From assembly GCA_017413105.1 (NCBI GenBank), contig JAFPVA010000141.1:1-64000 (forward strand): a stretch of DNA of 64,000 bases, read 5' to 3'. Below the pieces are notes generated by a model. The model was not told where the DNA came from. It searched no databases and saw nothing but the letters and a program-made list of their open reading frames with translations. How positions within the stretch are numbered: position 1 is the stretch's first letter; each line of letters begins with the position of its first letter. Of this stretch, positions 16,037 to 24,913 are shown in pieces. Both the position numbers and the translations under genes were made by a program. Origin of the DNA: Butyrivibrio sp. GTDB lineage: Bacteria > Bacillota > Clostridia > Lachnospirales > Lachnospiraceae.

Positions 16037-18100
16037 TTGAAACAGGAATATGGATCTTTATTCACACCCTGGAAGATAGGCAATCTGGAGATAAAGAACA
16101 GAATTGTCCTTGCACCCATGGGGGGAACCTGTATTTTTGGCTGGATGGAGCCGGGCGGAAGCCATTTTGACAAAGAGGCAGCAAGACTGCTTCTTAAGGT
16201 TGCCAAAAATGACTGCGGTCTGGTAATACCCGGAATTGCACCGGTAAAGGATATGCTGGGCGGGAAGTGGCTCTACCAGAACAAGGGCAAGTTTAAGCAG
16301 CTAAAGAGCTTCATGGATGAACTTCACGGAACGGGAGCAAAGATGTTTGTACAGCTTACTGCCGGCTTCGGAAGGTCTTTTGCCATGACTGAGCCTCTGG
16401 CACTTTTAGTGCGTAATAAGCAGCTTGGAAAAATCGCAAGGCCTTATATCGATCCGGAGTATCTTACAGCTGCGCCTTCAGCTCTGCCTAACAGATGGGC
16501 TGATGACATCATCACAAGGCCCGTAACAGTTGAAGAGATACAGCACATTGTCTATGCTTTTGGTGAGACTGCAAGGCTCTGTAAAGAGGCCGGCGTTGAT
16601 GGTATCGAGGTACATGCTGTTCATGAGGGATATCTTCTTGACCAGTTTACCTTAGGCTACACCAATCACAGGACAGATGATTATGGCGGTTCTTTTGAGA
16701 ACAGATACCGCTTTGCTGTTGAGATAGTAAAAGAGATAAAGGCAAAATGCGGAGAGGATTTCCCTGTTTCTCTGCGTTATTCCGTTCGTTCCATGACAAA
16801 GGCTTTCCAATACGGCGCTATGCCCGGAGAGGATTTTGAGGAAATAGGACGTGATATGGAGGAGTCTGAGAAGGCTGCAAAATATCTGCAGGATGCCGGC
16901 TACGACATGCTCAACTGTGACAACGGAACTTATGATGCCTGGTATTGGGCACATCCGCCGCAGTACATGCCTCAGAACTGTAATCTTGAGGACGTGGCTC
17001 ATATCAAGAAATTTGTTGATATTCCTGTTGTCTGTGCAGGTAAGATGGAGCCAACGGTTGGAGCTAAGGCTATTGCCGATGGAAGCATCGATGCCATGGC
17101 AGTGGGCAGACAGTTTTTGGCTGACCCCAAGTGGGTTGCAAAGCTGAAGAGGGGAAGAGAGATGGACATTCGTCCCTGCATCTGCTGTCACACAGCCTGC
17201 TTTAACATGGCTAAGCACGGAAACAGTGCAAACGATCAGGACCTTTCTGAGTCTGCAGGAATGTGCAAGTGCGCAGTCAATCCAAGAAGCATGCAGAGCA
17301 AGAAATACAAGGTCGTTCCAACCGCTAATCCAAAGAGAGTGGCTATAATAGGCGGCGGAATCGGTGGCATGGAGGCAGCAAGAATTCTGGCTCTCAGGGG
17401 ACATGAGCCTGTTATCTACGAAAAGACAGGAGAGCTTGGCGGCGTATTTATTGCAGCCGCAGCGCCTGAGTTCAAGGAAAAAGACAAGCAGCTGATCGAA
17501 TGGCAGAAGTATCAGCTAAGGAAACTTGGTGTAGAGATACATCTCAATACCGAAGTTGAAGCAGATGCTCTTCCCGAGGCTGACGAATTTATTATCGCTA
17601 CCGGAGCAGAAGCAAACAGGATTCCGATTCCGGGAGCTTCTGAATTTGCGATGGATGCCACAGATTATCTTCTTGGCAAAAAAGATGCCGGCGACAATGT
17701 GGTCATCATCGGCGGTGGCCTCACAGGCTGTGAGATTGCACTTGACCTTTTCAGAAAGGGAAAACATCCTCAGATCGTAGAGATGAAGGATGATCTTATC
17801 CCGGTAAAGAATATGTGCCTTGCCAATACAAGCTATCTTCGTGACTGCTTTAAGACCAACAAGGTTCCGGTATATTTAAAGGCAGGGGTATCCAGGATAG
17901 AAAAGGATCATGTTGAAGTTCACACCAAGACCGGAAAAACTGTAAAACTTCCGGCTGACAGCGTTATCATGTCGGTGGGCTATCATGCTACACCGCTCAT
18001 GCAGCCTGCTAAGAATGTTCATCTTCTGGGCGATTGCAAAAAAGTAGGCAACGTCCGCTCTGCATTCTGGGGAGCATGGGACATTGCCATGAAGATTTAA
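16037..18100 (+). CDS. Old-yellow-enzyme family NADH:flavin oxidoreductase with Fe-S and FAD/NAD(P) domains (enoate reductase-like)
   Basis: A 687-aa enzyme with the 2,4-dienoyl-CoA reductase / 2-enoate reductase / BaiCD layout. An FMN TIM barrel occupies residues 1 to about 370 (LFTPWKIGNLEIKNRIVLAP; GVDGIEVHAVHEGYLLDQF; YGGSFENRYRF). The [4Fe-4S] site near 377-420 uses CICCHTAC and a later CAVNP cysteine. The C-terminal FAD/NAD module shows KRVAIIGGGIGGMEAARILA and a second dinucleotide motif VVIIGGGLTGCEIALDL. Such enzymes reduce activated C=C bonds or pass electrons between NADH and acceptors. It starts at TTG, with AAAGGGGGA 8 bp upstream. Last gene of the rightward run; it could feed electrons to the activator or act on the cluster's product. 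Confidence 0.88.
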   Translation: MKQEYGSLFTPWKIGNLEIKNRIVLAPMGGTCIFGWMEPGGSHFDKEAARLLLKVAKNDCGLVIPGIAPVKDMLGGKWLYQNKGKFKQLKSFMDELHGTGAKMFVQLTAGFGRSFAMTEPLALLVRNKQLGKIARPYIDPEYLTAAPSALPNRWADDIITRPVTVEEIQHIVYAFGETARLCKEAGVDGIEVHAVHEGYLLDQFTLGYTNHRTDDYGGSFENRYRFAVEIVKEIKAKCGEDFPVSLRYSVRSMTKAFQYGAMPGEDFEEIGRDMEESEKAAKYLQDAGYDMLNCDNGTYDAWYWAHPPQYMPQNCNLEDVAHIKKFVDIPVVCAGKMEPTVGAKAIADGSIDAMAVGRQFLADPKWVAKLKRGREMDIRPCICCHTACFNMAKHGNSANDQDLSESAGMCKCAVNPRSMQSKKYKVVPTANPKRVAIIGGGIGGMEAARILALRGHEPVIYEKTGELGGVFIAAAAPEFKEKDKQLIEWQKYQLRKLGVEIHLNTEVEADALPEADEFIIATGAEANRIPIPGASEFAMDATDYLLGKKDAGDNVVIIGGGLTGCEIALDLFRKGKHPQIVEMKDDLIPVKNMCLANTSYLRDCFKTNKVPVYLKAGVSRIEKDHVEVHTKTGKTVKLPADSVIMSVGYHATPLMQPAKNVHLLGDCKKVGNVRSAFWGAWDIAMKI

Positions 18101-18112
18101 GGTTGTAAAATA

Positions 18113-18156
18113 GGTGAAACGAGGGTGAAACGAGGGTGAAACGAGGGTGAAACGAG
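18113..18156. repeat. Four tandem copies of the 11-mer GGTGAAACGAG
   Basis: Four perfect, directly repeated 11-bp units (18113-18123, 18124-18134, 18135-18145, 18146-18156) run into the left arm of family 1 repeat copy 2. The other copies have only one related unit, so this looks like local slippage expansion of the repeat's edge. Confidence 0.9.
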
Positions 18157-18266
18157 GGGACGGTTCTTTCGTTCCACATTATGTGGAACATCAAGAACCG
18201 TCCCCATAGTTTCACCATTTTGTTGCAAAAAAAGTGGAACGAAGGAACCGTCCCCTCGTTCCACTT
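18113..18266. repeat. Family 1 REP-like palindromic repeat, copy 2
   Basis: GGGGACGGTTCTTTCGTTCC pairs with the AAGAACCGTCCCC arm around an inner TTCCACATTATGTGGAA palindrome, followed by an inverted half unit ending CCGTCCCCTCGTTCCAC. It fills the space between the convergent oxidoreductase (+) and chemoreceptor (-) genes, where it could act as a bidirectional terminator. Confidence 0.85.
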
Positions 18267-18273
18267 TCGTCTT

Positions 18274-20298
18274 TTATTTGAAGAATTCCATCTCTGCGTT
18301 AAGCTTTTCTGCAATTTCCTTCAGGCTGTTAGCAGATCCTGCAAGGGTAGTAACAGTAGCTGAAAGTTCCTGCATGGATGCTCCTGTTTCCTCTGAAGAA
18401 GCGGCGTTCTCCTCTGAAATAGCGGAGAGGGCGCTCATTGTATCAACAACGGCATTCTTGGAGGATTCGCAAGTGTCAGCACCCTGAGAAATAAGCTGAA
18501 CTCCGCCAACGGTACTACTGATGTCCCCGAGCATTCCGTTAACGGCTTCCAATGTCTCGCCGAGAGCGGTCTGCTGATCCATGTTGCCCTGTCTAACGTC
18601 TTCAGCTGCCTGAACAGCTGCCTTGGACTGCTCAAGAAGGACATCCATCTCTTTTCTGATATCATCGGCCATGGCCTTTGAATCATCTGCAAGTTTACCA
18701 ATTTCTTCAGCAACAACTGCAAAGCCTTTTCCTGCTTCGCCTGCTCTTGCAGCCTCAATGGAAGCATTGAGTGAAAGAAGGTTGGTCTGGGTTGCGATAG
18801 AAGCAATGCCTTCAACCTTATCATTGATATTTGAAACAGCTTCCTGAGTAGAAGCGATTGTTCTTGAAATCTCATCAATCTTTTCAGTCATCTCAGCAGA
18901 AGAATCCTGAAGGGATGCAAGGGACTGACTTGAAACTTCTGAAGCCTCTTTCATCTTGTTTGCAAGATTTGAAAGACTGCCTGTTGAATCCTGAACATCT
19001 CCGACAGCATCGCCGATCTTTCCTACGTTTTCAGAAGCACTCTGAATTTCATCAGCCTGCTGGGTAGCGCCGGTTGCGATTTCCTGAACGGCATTGGATA
19101 CATCTTCTGCGGTCTGGGAAATCTGGTTTGCCATGTCTGAAAGTTCTTCTGAGGAGGAACCAACCTGGCTTGCAGATGCTTTGATACTTGAAACAATATC
19201 ATCAAGTTTATCGATAACGGCGTTTGTATTACCAATCATCTCGCCAAATTCATCTTTTCTTTCCTTGGTATCATTGACTTTATCAAATCGTCCATCTGCC
19301 AAAGAGGAGAGGGAAACGTTGACAAGATTAACAGGCTCAACGAAGGCTTTACCCATAAGTACTGAAATGACTGCTGCAATAATGGCCATTATAACTCCGA
19401 TGGCAATAATTATATATGCGGTCTTTCTTGAGGAAGATAAAACTATATTTGAGTCAGAGGCAACGCAAACTCTGTATTGTGATAGAGGCTCTACAACGTA
19501 GGCAACGTAGGCGTCATAACCTTTTCCGGTATCGACATGATAGAAGCCTTTGTCTTTTCCTGATGTCATGAACTCGGATGTGGCTCTTGAATCTTCTTCA
19601 TGGCCATCTGTTCCGCCAATGGAATACTGTGAATGGGCAGCAACAAGACCTGTTCTGTCAGTAATAAATGCATCTTCTGCTTCCTCAGCCAGGAATTTAT
19701 GGAAATCATCAAGGTTGTAATTTCGCTGAATGATTCCGTAGATTGTGCCTGAAGCCGAGTCTATAATAGGTGCAGCAAGAGTAAACTGACGTAGTCCTGT
19801 AGAAGCACTTACTATTACGTCAGAAACATAAGGAGTTCCTGCCATGGCTTTTTTGAAGTAATCTCTCTCATGAACGTCCACTAGTTTGCCACCATCAGTA
19901 CGCATGATCTGCACACCGTCTGCGCCTGTGAGGGTAGTTGCATTACCGTCGGCAAGAACATCATCAACGCCCTGAAGAGTGCTCATGATAACATCATCTC
20001 CAATTCCGGCCTCGGGAGCTGAAATATAAGCAATAATAGTCGGATTTTCACCTACCTGTCTGATAAGGTCCATGTTTTCATTGATAATGGAAACAAATCT
20101 TGCCTCAATGTAAGAAGCCTGCCATTCCATGGATGACTGGGCATCTTCCATTGCCTTATCGGTAGAAGTTTTGTAACTTACGCCAATGGCGATGACTAGA
20201 GGGATTATTGCTATAGCCATCATTACAGCAATGACTTTTGTCTTGATACTGTTCTTAAAACTGATGTTAGATTTTGACTTTTTTTCTGAGTTTGCCAT
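18274..20298 (-). CDS. Methyl-accepting chemotaxis protein with dCache sensor
   Basis: A 674-aa chemoreceptor. One membrane helix near residues 23-43 precedes a ~270-residue periplasmic double-Cache-like sensor ([20 protein letters not shown] is typical), a second membrane helix near 310-330, HAMP, and a cytoplasmic signalling hairpin. The hairpin tip contains [36 protein letters not shown] in family form, which contacts CheA and CheW. The start at 20298 is preceded by GGAGG; the reading frame extends 51 bp further upstream without a ribosome site. No che genes are nearby. The ligand is unknown; dCache receptors commonly bind amino acids or other small metabolites. Confidence 0.92.
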   Translation of the reverse strand: MANSEKKSKSNISFKNSIKTKVIAVMMAIAIIPLVIAIGVSYKTSTDKAMEDAQSSMEWQASYIEARFVSIINENMDLIRQVGENPTIIAYISAPEAGIGDDVIMSTLQGVDDVLADGNATTLTGADGVQIMRTDGGKLVDVHERDYFKKAMAGTPYVSDVIVSASTGLRQFTLAAPIIDSASGTIYGIIQRNYNLDDFHKFLAEEAEDAFITDRTGLVAAHSQYSIGGTDGHEEDSRATSEFMTSGKDKGFYHVDTGKGYDAYVAYVVEPLSQYRVCVASDSNIVLSSSRKTAYIIIAIGVIMAIIAAVISVLMGKAFVEPVNLVNVSLSSLADGRFDKVNDTKERKDEFGEMIGNTNAVIDKLDDIVSSIKASASQVGSSSEELSDMANQISQTAEDVSNAVQEIATGATQQADEIQSASENVGKIGDAVGDVQDSTGSLSNLANKMKEASEVSSQSLASLQDSSAEMTEKIDEISRTIASTQEAVSNINDKVEGIASIATQTNLLSLNASIEAARAGEAGKGFAVVAEEIGKLADDSKAMADDIRKEMDVLLEQSKAAVQAAEDVRQGNMDQQTALGETLEAVNGMLGDISSTVGGVQLISQGADTCESSKNAVVDTMSALSAISEENAASSEETGASMQELSATVTTLAGSANSLKEIAEKLNAEMEFFK

Positions 20299-20516
20299 AA
20301 CATGCCTCCATAAATTTTGAGAAATACCTACAGTGCAATTATACAACAATTAATTTAATAAAGAACATGAGTTGACGATATATAATAAACTTTTAATAAC
20401 TTTTTGCATTGTGACAAAAAATGAATAATGCGAAAATAAATTATAAATGGAATTCGATTAAAAGATGGGGTATACTATTTTTTTCGTTTGAATAAAAATA
20501 AACAGGTTGGTAGCAC

Positions 20517-21881
20517 ATGGCAAAAGAAATTTCAAAAGATCATTCAAAGGATATGACAGTGGGAGTTCCCACAACGCTTATCCTTTCGTTTATGCTTCCC
20601 ATGATGATGGGAAATATTTTTCAGCAATTTTATAACATTGTGGACACCATAATTGCAGGTAGGTTCATAGATGCCAAGGCCCTGGCGGCGGTTGGATCGA
20701 CAGGCTCCATAACAAATCTGTTCTTCGCCCTTGGAAACGGGCTGGCAACAGGTATTGGCGTTTTAGTATCTCACAGCTTTGGAAGCGGAGATATGAAAAG
20801 TCTGAAAAGAGTAATCACAAATGCCTTTTGTATTGTTAGTCTTACTTCACTGTTCGTTGGAGGTCTGGGATGTGCTTTATCAAGATTTGTCCTTACTAAC
20901 TTTTTGAAGACACCGGCTGAAATCCTGGATATGGCAGCATCGTACATGGCAATTACCTGCATAGGTTTTATCGGCACTGCACTTTATAACACTATTTCGT
21001 ATATTATGAGAGGAGTGGGGGATTCTCAGACTCCGTTGTATTTCCTCATCGCGTCAAGCTTTATAAATGTGGGCATGGATCTGCTGTTCGTAATTGTGTT
21101 TGATATGGGAGTTGTGGGCCTTGCGGTGGCTACAATTACAGCCCAGGTAATTTCTGCTGCAGGATCGATTACTTATGCTTTTCTTAAGAATCCATTTTTT
21201 AAGATTGAAAAAAGTGACTGGAAACTTGATTTTGATATTATCTCAAAATGCTACAAGCTTGGAGGGTCAATGGCGCTGCAGAGCGGGCTTATTGCTCTGT
21301 CCTTCGTAATACTTCAGAGAGTCATCAACTCCTTTGATTATATGGTTGTAGCTGCATTTACAACGACCAGTAAGATTGAAAATATTGTAAATATGCAGTT
21401 TAAGGCACTACAGGATTCTCTTTCCACCTATACAGGTCAGAATATTGGGGCAAAAAAAGGAGACCGCGTGAAGCAGGGCTTTAAGAGCGGAGCTACCATG
21501 ATGGCTGTATATGCTGTGGTGATGATCATAGTGATGGCGCTTTTGGGAGATGTTTTGGTAAGAATATTCATAGATGGTTCAGAGACTGAAATAATTGCCT
21601 TCGGATCAAAGGCAATGAGAATTCTTTCAGCTTTCTATCTGCCTCTTGGCATGATCTATGTATGCCGCGGCATCCTGAACGGAGCGGGAGACGCCAAGTT
21701 CCCGATAATCTCCGGAGTTGCAGAAATGACAGGAAGAGTTGTTTTCCCTGCACTTTTGTGTTCGCTGCCGTTTTTCGGTGCCTGGGGACTGTGGGTGGCA
21801 ACCGGCGTGACCTGGACTATTGTAGGAACAACAGCTTTTGTCCGTTACAACATGAAGGACTGGAGAAACGGGCTGTTCTGA
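20517..21881 (+). CDS. MATE family efflux transporter
   Basis: A 454-aa, 12-helix MATE exporter. The N-terminal repeat shows ILSFMLPMMMGNIFQQFYNI, followed by VDTIIAGRF and GNGLATGIGVLVSHSFGSGD, typical of the DinF-like/MepA branch common in Firmicutes. These proteins expel cationic drugs or metabolites using Na+ or H+ gradients. It is monocistronic and transcribed divergently from the chemoreceptor. A TATACT -10-like element sits about 50 bp upstream of the ATG; the ribosome site is weak (AGGTTGG). Substrate unknown. Confidence 0.92.
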   Translation: MAKEISKDHSKDMTVGVPTTLILSFMLPMMMGNIFQQFYNIVDTIIAGRFIDAKALAAVGSTGSITNLFFALGNGLATGIGVLVSHSFGSGDMKSLKRVITNAFCIVSLTSLFVGGLGCALSRFVLTNFLKTPAEILDMAASYMAITCIGFIGTALYNTISYIMRGVGDSQTPLYFLIASSFINVGMDLLFVIVFDMGVVGLAVATITAQVISAAGSITYAFLKNPFFKIEKSDWKLDFDIISKCYKLGGSMALQSGLIALSFVILQRVINSFDYMVVAAFTTTSKIENIVNMQFKALQDSLSTYTGQNIGAKKGDRVKQGFKSGATMMAVYAVVMIIVMALLGDVLVRIFIDGSETEIIAFGSKAMRILSAFYLPLGMIYVCRGILNGAGDAKFPIISGVAEMTGRVVFPALLCSLPFFGAWGLWVATGVTWTIVGTTAFVRYNMKDWRNGLF

Positions 21882-21883
21882 CG

Positions 21884-21983
21884 GTGGAACGAGGGGACGG
21901 TTCTTCCGTTCCATGTATATGGAACTAAAAAGAACCGTCCCCGTAGTTTCACCTGGAACGAAAGAACCGTCCCCTCGTTCCAC
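21884..21983. repeat. Family 1 REP-like palindromic repeat, copy 3
   Basis: A full unit: GTGGAACGAGGGGACGGTTC, an inner TTCCATGTATATGGAA palindrome, AAGAACCGTCCCC, and an inverted half ending CCGTCCCCTCGTTCCAC. It occupies the entire space between the convergent MATE (+) and AP2-domain (-) genes. Confidence 0.85.
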
Positions 21984-21984
21984 T

Positions 21985-22779
21985 TTACCTCAACTCATAA
22001 ATCTTTGGTGAAATCTTAAGCTTTAAATAGATATCGGCATATTGGGATGGAGACAGATCTTCCACATAGTTTAGCTGGAAGTTCTTCTTTATTCCATTTT
22101 TTATGAGGATATCAGCGGCCTTATTATAGGCAATTGCAGCCTCGGACTCTGAATTATACTTGCCGACCACGTAGTTGCTCTTTACATGAATGACTGCCTT
22201 GTACCTGATAAAACCTTTTTCCGCAAACTGCATCACCCCGCGATATCGGTTCAGGATAATGATATTTTCGTACCTGAGATCAGTTGGGTCATCATTTACA
22301 AATTGATAATCTCTTCCTGCCACAGCGTAGCTTTTTATGCCATAACGCTGAAGAACAGACAACTGGCTCCCGTAGTCTGCCACGAAAAGGTGAGAGCCTC
22401 TTTTCATTATCTTGTGGGAGGAGTAGTAAAAGAGATCTTCAATGTCGAAGGTCAGTGAATAAGTAGGTGAAAGATAGTATTTAAAAAATCTGTTTTCAAG
22501 ATATATGGGCGTTGAAATATACATCCCTTTATCCCTGTAGTTCACAAGAGAAACATACTTGTCGAAGGGGATATTCATCTTTGAGGAATAGGAGGAAATG
22601 GAGTAGGATTGATCCGAAAGAATTCCGGAGGCTTCTTCGTAAATTTTGCCTGCCATTTTTTCACTGTCATAGGAACCAAGGGCAATGTGCTTGCCCCTGA
22701 AAGTGATGGATGCTCTGTAGGATGGAGTGCCATCCTTTAAAGTTGTAGCGTATACACCGACAACATTCTTGTTTTTCAA
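21985..22779 (-). CDS. AP2/ERF-like DNA-binding domain protein
   Basis: A 264-aa protein with an AP2-type module at each end. The N-terminal one reads VGVYATTLKDGTPSYRASI, then GKHIALGSYDSEKMAGKIYEEA; the C-terminal one reads YRGVMQ...YKAVIHV, then YVVGKYNSESEAAIAYNKAADIL. These match the Y-x-A-x-I / LG-x-Y / A-x-x-Y-x-x-A pattern of AP2 domains, which in bacteria usually occur in homing endonucleases. The middle (~110 residues) contains no HNH motif I can see. The TTG at 22779 is the likely start: AAGGAGAAGC lies just upstream, and the ATG at 22818 has no site. The stop abuts a family 1 repeat. Function unknown; a DNA-binding role is inferred. Confidence 0.7.
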   Translation of the reverse strand: MKNKNVVGVYATTLKDGTPSYRASITFRGKHIALGSYDSEKMAGKIYEEASGILSDQSYSISSYSSKMNIPFDKYVSLVNYRDKGMYISTPIYLENRFFKYYLSPTYSLTFDIEDLFYYSSHKIMKRGSHLFVADYGSQLSVLQRYGIKSYAVAGRDYQFVNDDPTDLRYENIIILNRYRGVMQFAEKGFIRYKAVIHVKSNYVVGKYNSESEAAIAYNKAADILIKNGIKKNFQLNYVEDLSPSQYADIYLKLKISPKIYELR

Positions 22780-22980
22780 AGCTTCTCCTTGTAAGTCAGA
22801 CAAAAAATAAATGCACAACTTTAACAGTTCAAAGTGCTAAAAGAATGGTAGAAATTATCCGGTGGGATATGTTATACTGAATACTCAAGGGGAGAGCTCT
22901 TTTCCCCTATTTCTAAAATGCTCAACACCAAATTTACGCTATATCATTTATATTGTATCAATAAAAGAGGAGTAAAAGCA

Positions 22981-24474
22981 ATGGCAAAGGAAGTTTTGTA
23001 CAGCAGCACAAGAGGCGCCAAGGGGCAGATTAAGGCATCTGAGGCTATTTTAAGGGGACTTGCGACTGATGGAGGTCTTTACGTTCCTGATCACATCCCA
23101 CAGCTTGAAAAAAGTCTGAGAGACATTTCACAGATGAGCTATCAGGAGGTGGCTTTCGAAGTAATGAAGCTGCTTCTTACAGATTATACTGAGGAAGAGC
23201 TTAAATACTGCATTTCTCACGCTTATGATTCCAAGTTTGATACTGAAGAGATTGCGCCAATGGCAGAGGCTGATGGAGCATATTATCTGGAGCTTTACCA
23301 CGGAGCAACCATTGCGTTCAAGGATATGGCTCTTTCAATTCTTCCATATCTCATGACTACTGCAGCCAAAAAGAATAACGTAAAAAATGAGATTGTTATC
23401 CTTACAGCTACGAGTGGAGATACAGGAAAGGCAGCTCTTGCAGGTTTTGCTGATGTTCCCGGGACAAAGATCATTGTTTTTTACCCAAAACATGGTGTAA
23501 GCCCGATTCAGGAGCAGCAGATGGTTACTCAGAAGGGTGACAATACCTGCGTAATCGGAATCGAAGGAAACTTTGATGATGCTCAGACCGGAGTAAAGAA
23601 GATATTTACTGATCCGGAGCTGGCAAAAGAGCTTGATGAGAAGGGTTTCCAGTTCTCATCAGCAAATTCAATCAATATCGGAAGACTTGTTCCTCAGATT
23701 GTATATTACGTTTTTGCTTACACAAGACTTCTTAAGGAAGGCAGAATTGCTGATAAAGAGACGATAAACGTTGTTGTTCCTACCGGAAATTTCGGTAATA
23801 TCCTTGCAGCATATTATGCCAAAAACATGGGTGTGCCTATCGCAAAGCTCATCTGCGCATCCAACTCAAACAAGGTTTTGTTTGACTTCTTCCAGACAGG
23901 AGAATACGACAGAAACAGAGATTTCGTCCTTACAGCTTCTCCTTCAATGGATATCCTTATTTCATCAAACCTTGAGAGACTTATCTATCATATCGCCGGA
24001 GATAACGCAGATAAAGATGCTGAATACATGAGACAGCTCACAAGCGAAGGCAAGTATGAGATTACAGATGAGATGAGAAGCAAACTCACAGATTTCTTCG
24101 GCGGCTTTGCTACAGAGGAAGAGACTTTTGCCACAATCAAAAATGTATTTGAGAAAACAGGATACCTGATGGATACTCACACAGCTGTTGCAAGCTCTGT
24201 TTACAGCAAATATGTCAAGGAGACAGGAGACAAGGCTGTTACTGTTATTGCCAGCACAGCAAGCCCGTTCAAGTTTACAAGAAGCGTAATGAATGCTCTT
24301 GGAAAAGGCGATGATTCCAAGGATGATTTTGCACTTGCTGATGAGCTTTCAGCTGTATCGGGAGTGGAGATTCCTGAGGCTGTTTCATCCATCAGAACTG
24401 CCGAGATCCGCCATAAGACTGTTGTGGACAAGGCAGACATGCAGAAAGCGGTTCTTGATTTTCTTAAGAAATAA
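22981..24474 (+). CDS. thrC: Threonine synthase
   Basis: A 497-aa PLP enzyme that converts O-phosphohomoserine to threonine. The family signatures are clear: YSSTRGAKGQIKASEAILRGLATDGGLYVP in family form at the N-terminus, the PLP-lysine segment HGATIAFKDMALSIL near residue 108, SGDTGKAALAGF, and PTGNFGNILAAYYAKNMG. The start at 22981 is chosen because AGAGGAG precedes it; the frame extends upstream to 22918 without a site. A TATACT element near 22873 is a candidate -10, and a short GGGGA/TCCCC hairpin follows at 22888-22906. It is not linked to hom or thrB. Confidence 0.95.
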   Translation: MAKEVLYSSTRGAKGQIKASEAILRGLATDGGLYVPDHIPQLEKSLRDISQMSYQEVAFEVMKLLLTDYTEEELKYCISHAYDSKFDTEEIAPMAEADGAYYLELYHGATIAFKDMALSILPYLMTTAAKKNNVKNEIVILTATSGDTGKAALAGFADVPGTKIIVFYPKHGVSPIQEQQMVTQKGDNTCVIGIEGNFDDAQTGVKKIFTDPELAKELDEKGFQFSSANSINIGRLVPQIVYYVFAYTRLLKEGRIADKETINVVVPTGNFGNILAAYYAKNMGVPIAKLICASNSNKVLFDFFQTGEYDRNRDFVLTASPSMDILISSNLERLIYHIAGDNADKDAEYMRQLTSEGKYEITDEMRSKLTDFFGGFATEEETFATIKNVFEKTGYLMDTHTAVASSVYSKYVKETGDKAVTVIASTASPFKFTRSVMNALGKGDDSKDDFALADELSAVSGVEIPEAVSSIRTAEIRHKTVVDKADMQKAVLDFLKK

Positions 24475-24553
24475 TGCAGGGGAGTGGGTACCTTAAGCTG
24501 ACTGTGGATGGTTTCGCAGTTTGGTTTTGGGGACAGATGACCCGGGAGTAGAT

Positions 24554-24895
24554 ATGGATACATTTAATAATATTTTTGATATCGCCATAATTCTTGGCGG
24601 TTTCATGATCATTTACTATGCAGTACAGATGAAGGTCAGTGACATTATAAAACCGGGAATAATTGTTCCTCCGGACGTGAATGTCCAGAAACTTAAGGAC
24701 AGGGAAGCTTTTAAAAAATATGCCTTCCCGAGGCATTCCATACAGGGAATCCTTTTGATTACTCTGGGAGCTGTAGGAATCTTTTTTGACCTGATAGGAA
24801 GAAGCGATATTCATATAATTATTTATGGAATTGCACTTGTTGTACTGCTGGTTGGAAATATGATCATCGAAAAAGGAAAGAGACAGTTTTATTAA
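24554..24895 (+). CDS. Small membrane protein of unknown function
   Basis: A 113-aa protein with three probable membrane helices: IAIILGGFMIIYYAVQM near residue 10, ILLITLGAVGIFFDLIG near 68, and IIIYGIALVVLLVGNMII near 88. A polar loop with VPPDVNVQKLKDREAFKKY separates the first two. The start at 24554 follows GGGAG at 6 bp. It ends 18 bp before the citrate synthase start and may be co-transcribed with it. Not recognised. Confidence 0.65.
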   Translation: MDTFNNIFDIAIILGGFMIIYYAVQMKVSDIIKPGIIVPPDVNVQKLKDREAFKKYAFPRHSIQGILLITLGAVGIFFDLIGRSDIHIIIYGIALVVLLVGNMIIEKGKRQFY

Positions 24896-24913
24896 AAAAT
24901 AATGGAGGTGCGT

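Noticed and set aside
6186..18100. Considered as a standard 2-hydroxyacyl-CoA (lactate, phenyllactate or hydroxyglutarate) fermentation cluster
   Set aside because: No CoA-transferase, 2-hydroxyacid dehydrogenase, acyl-CoA dehydrogenase or Etf gene is present, whereas nickel chaperones and an ACS-like protein are.
6186..18100. Considered as a Wood-Ljungdahl CODH/ACS locus
   Set aside because: No CODH catalytic subunit, corrinoid protein or methyltransferase is encoded, and the ACS-like protein lacks the full A-cluster residues.
22888..22980. Considered as a threonine attenuator leader for thrC
   Set aside because: No Thr/Ile-rich leader peptide and no terminator/antiterminator pair; only one short hairpin.
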